49,292 bases of DNA from Halobacteriales archaeon QH_8_64_26 (GCA_003021725.1 PXRA01000107.1:1-49292); one strand, 5' to 3'; counted from the first letter of the stretch, positions 9,099-18,340 are shown. A program made the numbers and translations. Notes: generated by a model from the letters alone, not told the origin.

Positions 9099-9798
9099 CC
9101 GTTACTGGCGCCGACCGTTCGGTTCGCAGATCGGCGACGTACCGCCGGAAGTTCTCGAAGATCGCCTTCGCTTCACAGGCCGCGTCGTAGGCGTCCTCGT
9201 CGACGCCCGCTACGACTCGATCGACCCGCTCGTCGGAGAGGTGTTCGCGCTTCCCGTCCGCGACGCGCCGGGCGGTCTCGATGTCGTACTCGGGGTGGGC
9301 CTGGACGCCGAAGACGTGACCGAGCCGGAAACCGTGAATCCCGCGGTCGTTCTCGGCGGTGCGGGTCGCCTCCCCGGGGAGTTCCGTTACGGCATCGGAG
9401 TGGGTCGTGAAGACGGTGAAGTCGGGATCGATACCCTCGAAGAGCCGACCGCCGTCGTGGGAGACCGTCCGATAGCCCAGTTCGTAGTCGTCCATCCCTT
9501 CGACGGTGCCCCCGATCACGTCCGCGAGCAACTGGTGGCCATAACAGATCCCGAGACAGGGTAACTCCCGGTCGATCGCTGCGCCGACCCACTCCTTCAG
9601 GGGAGCGATCCAGGGCTCGTCCCAGTAGACCGACGCGCGCGAGCCGGTGATGACACAGGCGTCGTACGCGAACGTTTCGGGGAGTTCGCCGCCTGAGGCG
9701 TCGAACTCGATCAGATCACAGTCGAGTTCCCGGCGGAAGTTCCGTGCGGTATCCGCGTCGCCTTGGGAGGTATCGAGTAAGGCCATCCGCAGTTGCAT
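8872..9798 (-). CDS. Class I glutamine amidotransferase, probably with a spurious C-terminal extension
   Basis: 308 codons are open, but relatives end near 230-240. The catalytic triad is intact: Cys85 in CLGICYGHQ, His168 and Glu170 in GVQAHPEYD. The family core ends around FENFRRYVADLRTERSAP (residue 231). Beyond that the frame reads backward through the zinc-ribbon gene and becomes Arg/Ser-rich. A stop TAA lies in another frame at 9102-9104, just past the neighbour's end, so one missing base near 9105-9115 would explain the overrun. The role is glutamine hydrolysis or a gamma-glutamyl reaction; no synthetase partner is adjacent. Start at 9798 or the Met four codons on. Confidence 0.8.
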   Translation of the reverse strand: MQLRMALLDTSQGDADTARNFRRELDCDLIEFDASGGELPETFAYDACVITGSRASVYWDEPWIAPLKEWVGAAIDRELPCLGICYGHQLLADVIGGTVEGMDDYELGYRTVSHDGGRLFEGIDPDFTVFTTHSDAVTELPGEATRTAENDRGIHGFRLGHVFGVQAHPEYDIETARRVADGKREHLSDERVDRVVAGVDEDAYDAACEAKAIFENFRRYVADLRTERSAPVTVSDCRSASPSNAHTGNTRWPGRDRGSTSRCPGGSRLRTFPHGSRRSHDGGRWPHRSNSAPCGSSRQGWCRRRYRS

Positions 9799-9982
9799 TG
9801 CTGACTAGATGCCCGCTACGGACTCAAGTGTATTGCGTTCGAGCCACCTCCTCGCCCACCGATAGCGGGCGACGAATCCGGGATTCGAGGACGGACCGAG
9901 TCAATGGACACGGATCGTTGCCTGCCTGGTCGGTTGGCAGTCCAGTAGAAGGCCGAAAGGGGACGAACGGTTCCGTCGCGAC

Positions 9983-10753
9983 CTATCGCGCGATCGCCCA
10001 GAACCGAACGCTCTGTGGCACTTTCCACAGCACTGCAGGTAGATCGCTGTCGGTCGGCTCGTTTTCCTCGATTCCGTGACGCTGGTGTTCGATCAGCCGT
10101 TGTACTTCGAACCCGGCATCGAGGAGGGCGCCGTGGAGATCGGCGACCGTCCGGTCGAAGACGATTAGCTCCGATTCGTACTCCTCGTTGATCGTGATCT
10201 CCCGCCGACCGGTATCGAAGTAGCTCCGCTCGATCGTCCCCGTCTCCGGATCGAGGCTCTCGTAGAGAGGGTGTGGCACGCTGAGTACGAAGACGCCGCC
10301 GTCCCGTAGGACACGGTGGGCTTCGAGGAGAGCCCGGTCGATGTGTTCGACCATCTGGAACGCCGCCTCGGAGGACGCTACGCCGAAGGTGCTGTCGGCG
10401 AGCGGGAGGTCCGTCACGTCGCCCTCGATGAACTCCGCTTCGACGCCATAGAAGTCCCGCAACTGCCGTGCGTGTCGTAGTTGCTCCCTGGAGAGATCCA
10501 CCCCGACGACGGTCTTCGCCCCCAGTTCGGCGGTCCCGACGCTGCCTTGGCCGCCGCCACACCCCAGTTCGACGTACTCTTCGCCCTCGATCGAGGCGAG
10601 GACTTCGGGCTGGTTGCCACCCGGGGCGTCCGGCGCGAACGGGGACGGGACCGGCGGGAGCCCTCCCTCGGCCGTGTCAGCGTTCCAGAGGGCTTGGAAG
10701 GCCTCGCTCCACTCGTTCCAGAGTCGTCGGTTCTCCCGTCGATGCTCGGTCAC
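9983..10753 (-). CDS. Class I SAM-dependent methyltransferase
   Basis: 256 residues. The Rossmann motif I YVELGCGGGQGSVG (about 60-74) is followed by the acidic motif II VVGVDLSREQL, GDVTDLPLAD, and motif IV/V LLEAHRVLRDGGVFVLSVPHP. The UbiE/Methyltransf_11 subgroup fits best. The N-terminal NRRLWNEWSEAFQALWN helix resembles small-molecule methyltransferases. The substrate cannot be deduced. It stands alone between an amidotransferase and an upstream divergent hydrolase, with 184 bases of apparently non-coding sequence downstream. Confidence 0.85.
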   Translation of the reverse strand: MTEHRRENRRLWNEWSEAFQALWNADTAEGGLPPVPSPFAPDAPGGNQPEVLASIEGEEYVELGCGGGQGSVGTAELGAKTVVGVDLSREQLRHARQLRDFYGVEAEFIEGDVTDLPLADSTFGVASSEAAFQMVEHIDRALLEAHRVLRDGGVFVLSVPHPLYESLDPETGTIERSYFDTGRREITINEEYESELIVFDRTVADLHGALLDAGFEVQRLIEHQRHGIEENEPTDSDLPAVLWKVPQSVRFWAIAR

Positions 10754-10988
10754 TGGTTACTCTCCGGTGCTACGTCCTATCAATACTTCCCCGGTTCGAC
10801 ACTCGGCGCGTAGGGTCGAGCATCGGATATATTCCGAATGAGTCGAAAGCTCCGGGAGAAATCGCGGATTCCCGGGACTTCGCGAAGGTCCGCGTTCGAT
10901 CGGGCTATCGGTTGTTCGTAACTTCCCGAAACTCCAGTGAATCCGGACGGGCCGAAAGTATACCTCCCGTCGCTCGCACGATCGGGGT

Positions 10989-12119
10989 ATGACGCTATCG
11001 ACCGAGGACGTCGACCGACTCCGGGAGGTCTTCGAGACCCACCTCGAAGCCGGCTTACATCACGGCGCACAGTTAGCGGTCTATCGCGAGGACGAGCTGC
11101 TCGTCGATTTCGCCGGTGGGGTCACTGACCCCGACGGCGAAGCCGAGACCGCCGAACAGCGCCACCTGCTGTTTTCCTGCACCAAGCCCTTCGCCGGAGC
11201 CTGCCTGCATCACCTCGCCGACCGCGACGAACTGTCCTACGACGACCAGGTGATCGAGCACTGGCCCGAGTTCGCTATGGGGGACTCGGCGAAAGAGGAG
11301 ATGACCGTCCGCCACGTTCTCTCCCATCAGGGTGGCTTTCCGACGAGCGATTTCGACGCCCAACCCGAGCAGTGGAGCGACTGGGAGGCGGCGGTCGCGG
11401 CGATGGAAGCGGTAGAACTGGACTCCGAGCCGGGATCGACCGCCGCGTACCACGCGCTCACCTACGGGTGGACTGTCGGCGAACTCGTTCGCCGGGTCTC
11501 GGGAACCCCGATCGACGCCTACGCTCGCGAGCACGTCTTCGAGCCCCTGGGGATGGCCCAGACCTCGATCGGCCTTTCGGAGGAGGCGAGCGGCGAGGAC
11601 GTCGCCACCTTGGTGGGGTTCGAGGACTTCGATCGGTGTCGATCGCCCGACGCCGGCCTCGGGACGCTCTCGAACGCCGAGGCCGCGGCACTGTTCAACC
11701 GAGAAGCCATCCAACGCGCAGTAGTTCCGGCGGCGACGGGCATCGGCACCGCTCGGGAGATGGCCCGATTCTACGCCTGTCTCGCCGGCGGCGGGGCACT
11801 CGATGGGACACGAGTGCTCTCGGCGGGGGCGGTCGAGCGAGCGACCGGCCTCCAGGCCGATGTCGAGCGCGATGGGACCCTCGGCGTGCCCCGACGATAC
11901 GGACTGGGCTTCGAGCTGGCGGGTAGCGCGTGGGACAGGTACGGGACGGTGAGCCCGCCGCGGGTCTTCGGGCACAGCGGACTGGGCTCGATCGTCGCCT
12001 GGGCCGACCCCGACACCGAGACGGCGATGGCCTACGTGACAAACGGCATCCGCGAGGAATACGAGCACGCGGCGCGGGCGAGCGCGATGGCGGATGCGGT
12101 CCGATCAGTGCTGGAGTGA
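10989..12119 (+). CDS. Serine hydrolase, beta-lactamase class C / EstB fold
   Basis: 376 residues. The nucleophile motif SxxK is S63-C-T-K66 in LLFSCTKPFAG. A Tyr motif lies in STAAYHALTYGW, and a C-terminal HSG-like element is in VFGHSGLGSIVAW. No signal peptide or transmembrane helix is visible, so the enzyme is probably cytosolic. Members cleave esters or small peptides, and true beta-lactamase activity is unlikely in an archaeon. The upstream 235 bases separate it from the divergent methyltransferase gene and contain no gene. Confidence 0.86.
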   Translation: MTLSTEDVDRLREVFETHLEAGLHHGAQLAVYREDELLVDFAGGVTDPDGEAETAEQRHLLFSCTKPFAGACLHHLADRDELSYDDQVIEHWPEFAMGDSAKEEMTVRHVLSHQGGFPTSDFDAQPEQWSDWEAAVAAMEAVELDSEPGSTAAYHALTYGWTVGELVRRVSGTPIDAYAREHVFEPLGMAQTSIGLSEEASGEDVATLVGFEDFDRCRSPDAGLGTLSNAEAAALFNREAIQRAVVPAATGIGTAREMARFYACLAGGGALDGTRVLSAGAVERATGLQADVERDGTLGVPRRYGLGFELAGSAWDRYGTVSPPRVFGHSGLGSIVAWADPDTETAMAYVTNGIREEYEHAARASAMADAVRSVLE

Positions 12120-12233
12120 GCGACCGCTGAGAGGGGAGAACCGACCGGCAGGAACGGAACGGCGGCTCGTCGATCGCTGCCATCGACCCGACGAGCCGTA
12201 GCGTTCGAAGTCGATCTCGGCGGGGTTGGCGAA

Positions 12234-12380
12234 GGGCCGCCGCTACGGACGCCCGCGGCCCTCCGGGCGATACAGGACGTAATACCGCAGGCGACGCCGA
12301 TCGTGACCGACGTCGGGGGCTTTCGGCTGTGGTCAATGCAGGCTTTCGAAGCCCACGAGCCTCGGACGTTCGTCACCGCC
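12234..12380 (+). pseudogene. Remnant of a ThDP-dependent enzyme (acetolactate-synthase-like)
   Basis: In the frame beginning at 12234 about 49 codons read like the start of the ThDP-binding domain of acetolactate synthase/benzoylformate-decarboxylase relatives: PPLRTPAALRAIQDVIP, then PIVTDVGGFRLWSMQAF and EAHEPRTFVTA. The family continues with a GS-AGMGVGLPAAIGA block and the GDG metal motif, which are absent: after about 12380 the frame no longer matches. Neither N-terminal nor C-terminal domains are present nearby. This is a fragment left by deletion or rearrangement, abutting the DUF7344 gene. The homology is from remembered family motifs. Confidence 0.6.
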
Positions 12381-12661
12381 TGGTCGTCGGTGAGGTCGCC
12401 GCGCTCGACGCGAAGAACGGGATGGCACTCGGCGAGTTGGCCGAGCGCATCGCCGCGATCGAAAACGGGATCGAACGGTGCCGCGTCGCCGCCGGCCAAC
12501 GAAAGAGCGTTTACGTCTCGTTACTACAGTGTCACTTCCCGAAGCTCGACGACGCCGACGTTATCGAGTGGGACCGACGCAGCGGTGCCGTATCCCGAGG
12601 TCGTTCGGTCGACGAGCTGGCGGCCCTGATCGACGCCATCGAAGGCGTCTGTCCGGACTGA
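12329..12661 (+). CDS. DUF7344-like protein, 5' region possibly chimeric
   Basis: 110 codons from GTG 12329. From about residue 16 the sequence fits the haloarchaeal DUF7344 winged-helix-like family: MALGELAERIAAIENG, QRKSVYVSLLQCHFPKLDDADVIEWD and a C-terminal helix. Such domains are thought to act in transcription regulation. The first about 15 residues overlap, in another frame, the ThDP-enzyme remnant, so the original 5' end has probably been lost and the present start is a guess. It may be expressed or may itself be a remnant. Confidence 0.6.
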   Translation: MVNAGFRSPRASDVRHRLVVGEVAALDAKNGMALGELAERIAAIENGIERCRVAAGQRKSVYVSLLQCHFPKLDDADVIEWDRRSGAVSRGRSVDELAALIDAIEGVCPD

Positions 12662-12732
12662 GTGGCTCTTTCGACTGGGCGAACGACCCGAGGACCGGAC
12701 GACGAGCCGATCCGAACGATCCATTCCGTTCG

Positions 12733-13806
12733 TCACGGTATCGATCCCGCTAGTGCTTCCGACGATCCGTTTCCGCCGCCCGATCGAGTGACGTTCGTCG
12801 ACTCCCGGATCACGACCTTGCGGCCGTTGTTCGCGAGCCGGTTGTCGGCGATGCGATTGTCGTCGCTCGAAAGTAACAAGATCGCCTCCGCGCGCGAGCG
12901 TGCGATGCGGTTGCGCTCGATCAGGTTGCGCTGGCTCTCGACGAGGCGGACGCCGACGGCGTTCGAGAGGACCCGGTTGCTTACCAGCAGATTCCGAGTC
13001 GAGCGATCCGCGAGGTAGATCCCATAGAAGCGATTCGAGACGTAGTTGTCGATCACCTCGTTGCGATCGGCCGCCGAGAGCCAGATCCCGGCGATCCGAT
13101 TGAGGCTCGCGTTGTTCCGCACGAGGTCGTTGCGGTCGGCGTCGATCAGCGCGATGCCGTACTCGTTGGCGACCGCCCGGTTGCCTCTGAGCGTGTTGCC
13201 GCCCGTGCCGACCAGGTGGATGCCGAACAGCGTGTTCGCGCGGGCGGTGTTGTTGACCAGTAAGGTACGGCGGCTGTCCCTGGTCACCGAAATCCCATAG
13301 AGGGTGTTCGCCGCGGCGGTGGTGTTCGAGATCGTCACTCCCGATCCGTTGAGCACGGCTAGACCGACTCGGTTGTTCGCGCTCGTCGCGTTCGCGAACC
13401 GCCCGCGGGTGACGTTGAGATAGCGGATCCCGTCGTCCCAGTCGGTCACGGTGGCGTTCGAAACGCTGACGTTCTCCGTACGGCTGTCGAGCGAGCCGAC
13501 GATCACGCCCCCGGAGCCGAAGGAACCGATCCCGTCGATCCGGTGGCCGTTCCCATCGAGGGTGACGTTACTCGCCGTGATCCGAATACAGGTACCGGTG
13601 TTCCGGTTTTCGAGATTTCCCGTCAGCTCGTAGGCACCCGGGTCCGAGATCACGGTACAGGAGTCGATCGGCGTCGGCCCCCCCTCCTCGGGAGGATCGC
13701 CGCCCATCTGGAGCCCCGCGAAAGCGCCCGCGACGACCACGACGACGAGCACTGCGACGATCACGCCGACACGTAAGGCGTTCGTGCCGACGTCCCTCAG
13801 AGCCAT
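12733..13806 (-). CDS. Right-handed beta-helix protein (NosD/PbH1 repeats), membrane-anchored
   Basis: 357 residues. An N-terminal hydrophobic helix (VGVIVAVLVVVVVAGAFAGL, about 13-32) acts as signal or anchor. From about residue 65 come successive parallel-beta-helix coils of about 22 residues, recognisable by N-x-L/G-I spacing (GIRYLNVTR, GLAVLNGSG, GISVTRDSR, GIHLVGTGG, GIALIDADR, GIWLSAADR, GIYLADRST, GVRLVESQR). This is the NosD/CASH architecture, used for carbohydrate or metal-site interactions at the cell surface. No nitrous oxide reductase genes are nearby, so the NosD role itself is not implied. Many N-x-S/T sequons suggest glycosylation. Confidence 0.83.
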   Translation of the reverse strand: MALRDVGTNALRVGVIVAVLVVVVVAGAFAGLQMGGDPPEEGGPTPIDSCTVISDPGAYELTGNLENRNTGTCIRITASNVTLDGNGHRIDGIGSFGSGGVIVGSLDSRTENVSVSNATVTDWDDGIRYLNVTRGRFANATSANNRVGLAVLNGSGVTISNTTAAANTLYGISVTRDSRRTLLVNNTARANTLFGIHLVGTGGNTLRGNRAVANEYGIALIDADRNDLVRNNASLNRIAGIWLSAADRNEVIDNYVSNRFYGIYLADRSTRNLLVSNRVLSNAVGVRLVESQRNLIERNRIARSRAEAILLLSSDDNRIADNRLANNGRKVVIRESTNVTRSGGGNGSSEALAGSIP

Positions 13807-14311
13807 ACACCGGCCACGGGCGAGGGGAACTTAGCTCTGTTACTCCGGAGCGACCGACCGGACCCACGTCCTCCGAACGCGAACGTTCTAACGAGTGTTG
13901 AAGTGATCACCACTGCTCGGTCGTGCGTTCTCTCCAGTAGCTCACGAGGAGCCTGCTCGCGTCCTCCAGGTTCCGACGCGTTGATCTGCTCGAGTGCTCG
14001 TCGAGCCAGCGGTCCCTCGACCGTTGACGGAGGTAGGCGTCGAACTACACAGCCCGCTCCGTACACCGAAAGGACGCCCCCTAACCGGACGATCCTCGCC
14101 GTCCTAACGGTCCGGTATCGGTCCGGCGACGGTGCCGTGGCCGGCGGTCGAGGAGCGTCGCACGCCGGCGTGGGGACACGATCGGAACGAAGTGTGTAAA
14201 TTACATGTAACCAGTAGGTACCGGTTTAATCTACATGATCGAACGGACGATGCGATCGATACTGAAAAATAGTCTCTCACGGTACCGGTCGGCACTACTT
14301 AGGTGAATGAC
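13807..14311. other. Intergenic region, no intact gene
   Basis: About 500 bases without a supported gene. On the minus strand bases 13907-14044 read as 45 protein-like codons (including RDRWLDEH and LLVSYWRER) ending in TGA, but a TAG directly precedes them and there is no start, so this could be a remnant. Toward the cyclase gene the sequence becomes AT-rich, with a perfect 10-base palindrome TTACATGTAA at 14201-14210 and AT-rich promoter-like DNA through 14275. Confidence 0.4.
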
Positions 14312-15676
14312 ATGACGGAAGACGCCGGACACGAGGAGCACGGGGAGAACTGTGAACAGGTGGTTGGGAACGGGATCGGACGCCGAGAGTTCGTCGGGGG
14401 CTGTGGCGCGACGCTCGCCCTCGCGCTCGCCGGGGCGAGTACGAGCGCGCTGGCCCAGGAAACGGGCGATATCGCGGCTCTCTTCGAGGGACTGCTCAAG
14501 AACTGGGGCCGCTGGAGCGAGGACGACGAGTCGGGCGCGCTCAACTTACTCGGCAGCGAGCAGGCCTTCGACGGGATGTGCGCGGCGACCCGACGCGGCC
14601 GGGAGGAGGTCACGCGGTTCACCCTCCAGCTCCCGATGACCGGCGAGGTGCTCACCCCCGATCCCGACCGGCCGGACGTGATCTTCCCACCGGAGGAGGG
14701 CGGGCCGACCTTCCCGAGTACCGACACGGGTGACCCTGCTTTCCCGCCACGGACGCCGGCCCGACGGGACAACACGACGCCTTCGGGTGGCTCGGAGAGC
14801 GCAGGTGGGATGACCTTCGTCGACGATAAGTTCGTCTCCGACCTCTTTCTGCAGGGCACCACCCACCTAGATGCGCTCGGCCACGCGTGGTACGGCGAGC
14901 GGATCTACAACGGCTTCGACGCGAGCACGACCGAGGAGACCAAGCAGTTCGAGACCGCGCTGCTCGGCACGGAGGGCACCGACACCGTCCCCGGTAACGA
15001 CGACCGCAACGACCTCGAACCCGTCACCGAGACGAAAGGGCTCGCGAAGGCCTCGATCGCCGAACCGGCGAGCACTGGGATTGCGGGTCGTGGGGTCTTA
15101 CTGGACGTCGGCCGGGAACTGGGCGGCGAGGACGACCGGCTCCCGCTCGAAGCGTGTGTCACCTACGAGGACCTGCGGGCGACCGCCGAGGCCCAGGGCG
15201 TCGAGTTCCGCGAGCGCGATCTACTCCTGATCCGGACGGGCGCGATCGCCCGGACCCAGGACCCCGACGCCGAGTGGGGCCCGCTGATCGAGCCGGGACT
15301 GTGTTTCAGCGAGGAGTTAGTCGAGTGGGTTCACGGAATGGACTTCCCCTACATCGGGGCCGACAACCTCTCGGTCGAGAAGGTCACCCAGGAGATCGAC
15401 GGCGAGACCTACGTCATTCCCCTGCACGGAGCCCTGTTGCGGAACCTGGGGGTGTACATCAACGAGATCCTCTGGCTGGAGGACCTGGCCGCCCAGTGCG
15501 CCGAGGACGGGATTTATGACTTCCTGTTCACCGCGGCACCGCTCAAGGTCGAGCGCTCTTCGGGCGCGCCGATCAACCCCGTCGTGCTGAAGGCCACCGA
15601 CGACGAAGCGGACGAACGCGAACAAGACGCCGGGGGAGACGGCGCGGACGGCAACAGGGGAAAGCCCGATGAGTAG
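14312..15676 (+). CDS. Tat-exported cyclase-family hydrolase (kynurenine-formamidase-like)
   Basis: 454 residues from ATG 14312; a GTG at 14303 is also possible, but AGGTGA before 14312 looks like a ribosome site. The twin-arginine signal GRREFVGGCGATLALALAG is followed by A-Q-E, so the enzyme is exported folded. The metal-binding motif of the cyclase family (GTHxDxxxH-like) is GTTHLDALGH, with the conserved R-x-G/tail LLIRTG, GADNLSVE and PLHGALLRNLGVYINE. Family members hydrolyse formylated or cyclic amides such as N-formylkynurenine or isatin. An extracytoplasmic version with an acidic tail is less common. Substrate unknown. Confidence 0.82.
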   Translation: MTEDAGHEEHGENCEQVVGNGIGRREFVGGCGATLALALAGASTSALAQETGDIAALFEGLLKNWGRWSEDDESGALNLLGSEQAFDGMCAATRRGREEVTRFTLQLPMTGEVLTPDPDRPDVIFPPEEGGPTFPSTDTGDPAFPPRTPARRDNTTPSGGSESAGGMTFVDDKFVSDLFLQGTTHLDALGHAWYGERIYNGFDASTTEETKQFETALLGTEGTDTVPGNDDRNDLEPVTETKGLAKASIAEPASTGIAGRGVLLDVGRELGGEDDRLPLEACVTYEDLRATAEAQGVEFRERDLLLIRTGAIARTQDPDAEWGPLIEPGLCFSEELVEWVHGMDFPYIGADNLSVEKVTQEIDGETYVIPLHGALLRNLGVYINEILWLEDLAAQCAEDGIYDFLFTAAPLKVERSSGAPINPVVLKATDDEADEREQDAGGDGADGNRGKPDE

Positions 15677-15800
15677 CTGTTCAGGCGAGGTGACGACGTT
15701 GACGCCAATCTGCCGGGGTCAGCAGCGTCGGCGCTTCGGCCGTCTCCGCCGGCACGAAGCGGATCGGTAGTTCGGTAGCGGGGACGCTGCGGCGGTGTAC

Positions 15801-16562
15801 TCACCGATCGAGGAAGTCCTCGACTCGTTGCTGGGTTTCCTCCTCCTGATAGGCGGCGATAGCGTGGTATATCGCGGTTCCCATCTCCCGATCGAGGTGG
15901 GCGGGACGGGCGGCCTGAACCTGGCGTTTGGCCAGCGCGAGGGCATACGTCGGTTGGGAAGCGACGCGGCCTTCGAGCGCTTCGATCCGATCGTCGAACT
16001 CCTCTTCGGGGACGCGTTCCTCGACGAGGCCGATCTCCCGGGCGCGCTCGGCGTCGATCCGCTTGCCAGTCAGAAGCAGGTACTTCGCCCTCCCCTCGCC
16101 GACGAATCCGGGGAGTTTCTGGCCGCCACCGAGATCCATCGCGAGCCCCAGCGACGCTTCCGGGAAGCCGAACTCGGCCGTACTGCTCGCGATCCGGAGA
16201 TCACAGGCGAGCGCCAACTCGACCCCGCCACCCAGGACGAACCCCTCTACGGCGGCGATCACGGGGGCGTCGAGCGACTCGATCGCGTCGAGGGCCGCCT
16301 GGACCTCCTCTAACCCGTCACGGACCTCGAGCGGGTCGGCTTCGGCCCACTCGGGGACGCTCGACATATCGACGCCCGCGGAGAAATCCCCCTCGCTGCC
16401 ACGGATCGTGAGGACGTCGGTACTCTCCCGATCGACGTCCTCGATCGTCGCCCGGAGGTCGGCGAAGGTCCCTGCGGTCATCGCGTTTCGCTTCGCCGGT
16501 CGGTCGATCGTGACGGTCGCGCGACCGCTTCCCTTCTCGACGCGGATCGTATCCGAGGGCAT
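15801..16562 (-). CDS. Enoyl-CoA hydratase/isomerase family protein
   Basis: 253 residues, normal crotonase length. The oxyanion-hole loops are visible (GDFSAGVDMSSV and GFVLGGGVELALACDLR), and the two hydratase glutamates correspond to Glu115 in GGGVELA and Glu135 in FGFPEASLGL, supporting true hydratase chemistry (water addition to trans-2-enoyl-CoA). The neighbour upstream on the same strand is a damaged acyl-CoA synthetase, with a glutaryl-CoA-dehydrogenase-like gene 7 kb away, so this is a loose fatty or aromatic acid catabolic neighbourhood. Confidence 0.86.
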   Translation of the reverse strand: MPSDTIRVEKGSGRATVTIDRPAKRNAMTAGTFADLRATIEDVDRESTDVLTIRGSEGDFSAGVDMSSVPEWAEADPLEVRDGLEEVQAALDAIESLDAPVIAAVEGFVLGGGVELALACDLRIASSTAEFGFPEASLGLAMDLGGGQKLPGFVGEGRAKYLLLTGKRIDAERAREIGLVEERVPEEEFDDRIEALEGRVASQPTYALALAKRQVQAARPAHLDREMGTAIYHAIAAYQEEETQQRVEDFLDR

Positions 16563-16641
16563 AGGTCGATCGTCGTCGGTAGCGAGGTTATAATTTGGCG
16601 TCCGCTCGGCTCGACACCGACACCCGGGATACTGGGCTCGA

Positions 16642-18340
16642 TCACGCGTCGTCCGCGAGTTCCTCCCGGTCGCGCAGCGACGCGCGCCTGACTTTCCCTG
16701 TGACGGTAGTCGGCAACTCCTCTATGAACTCGATCGCCCGTGGGTACTCGTACTGGGCCAGGCGCTCGCGGACGTACTCACGGAGTCGCCTTTCAGCTCC
16801 TCGCTCGGTTCCCACCCCGACCCGAGCACACAGAAGGCCTTGGGTACTTCCCCGCGTTGTTCGTTGGGCACCCCGATGACGGCGGCGTCGGCCACGGCGT
16901 CGTGGCTCGCCAGGCAGTCCTCGACTTCCTCGGGGCCGATCCGGTAGCCCGCGGAGATGATCACGTCGTCCGCCCGCCCGTGGAAGGTCACATAGCCCTC
17001 CCCGTCCATCTCGCCCACGTCCTCGGTACACAGCCAGCCGTCCCGTACCTTCTCGCCGGTCGCCCCGGGCTCCTTCCAGTACTCCTTGAAACAGACGGGA
17101 TTACCCGCGTGGCGGACGGCGATCTCGCCGACAGCCCCGGGATCGAGGGCTCCCTGGACTCCCGGTCGACGATCGCGACCTCGTGGCCCGGGCCGGGGAG
17201 CCCGATCGTCCCCTCGTGAAAGTCCGCCAGCGCGGTACAGTCGCCGACGAGCATGTTCGCCTCGGTCTGCCCGTAGCCTTCCTGTACCGCCGCGCCGTCG
17301 AAGACTTGCTTTGCCCACGCCACGACCGAATCGCCGAGCGACTCCCTGCCGCTCGGGAGCACTCGGACGCTCTCGAGATCGTACGGCGAGGGGTCGGCCT
17401 GCATCAACATTCGCAGCGCGGTCGGGGGTGCGAAGACGTTCGTCAGTTCGTAGCGCTCGATCAACGAGAAGGCCGCCTCGGCGTCGAACGCGCCACCGGA
17501 ATACGCGAGCACCGGCTTGCCATAAAAGAGGCCCGGAAGGACGACGTCGAACAGCGAGGCGATCCAGGCCCACTCGGCGGGCGTCCAGTAGACGTCGCTC
17601 GCCTCGATGTCCATATTACAGAAGGTCGTGAGAAAGAGCGGTAGGTGGCCCAAGAGAACGCGGTGGGCGTGACACACCCCCTTCGGGTCGCTGGTGGTCC
17701 CCGAGGTGTAAATGATGATCGCGTCCTCGGCGGCGTCGGTCGCAACCGTCTCGACCGCTCTCGCTCCCGACTGGCCCCTGCCCGTATCGGTAGCGTCCTC
17801 GAAGTTGATTTCCCCTTCGTTCGGCGCGGCGTCGACGGTCACCACGGTTCCGAGGGCGTCGAGATCCCCGCGTACCTTCCGCAGGGTATCGACGTTCGAC
17901 GCGTCGACGACACAGGCCAGTGCCCCGCTATCGTCCAGCCGGTAGGCAAGGGCGTCCGGACCGAACAGCGTGCTTAGGGGAACCGAGACCGCGCCGAGCT
18001 TCCAGGCCGCGAGGTGGGCGATTACGGTCTCGGGTTTCCGGGGAACGTTGACTCCCACTCGGTCGCCCCGCGAGACCCCGCGAGCGGCGAGAAAGTCCGC
18101 TAGCCCGTTCGCGGCCCGACGCAACTCCTCGAAGGTGTAGGTCGCCCGCGCGCCCGCCTCGCTTTCGGCGAACAGCGCGACCCGACCGTCGCCTCCCCTG
18201 TCGTCGGTGCCGCTCTCGCTTCCGGCCCACCGATCACAGAGGTACGTCGCCATGTTGAACGTCTCTGGAACCTCCCATTCGAAGGCCTCACGGAGGGCCT
18301 CGTAGCTCCCCCCACTCGCGCTTGTGGAACCGGTAGGCAT
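16642..18340 (-). pseudogene. Acyl-CoA synthetase (AMP-binding), broken by two frameshifts
   Basis: Three frames must be joined to give a complete ligase of about 565 residues. 18340 to about 17150: N-terminal domain with the AMP-binding loop IIIYTSGTTSDPKGVCHAHR, WTPAEWAWI and EGYGQTEANMLVG. About 17150 to 16797: C-terminal domain with GWLCTEDVGEMDGEGYVTFHGRAD, ISAGYRIGPEEVE and GVPNEQRGEVPKAF. About 16797 to 16642: LREYVRERLAQYEYP and TVTGKVRR, the catalytic-lysine region. Each junction is explained by one missing base (near 17148 and near 16795). Both domains are otherwise well preserved, so either decay is recent or these are sequence errors. Substrate probably a short- or medium-chain acid. 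Confidence 0.82.
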
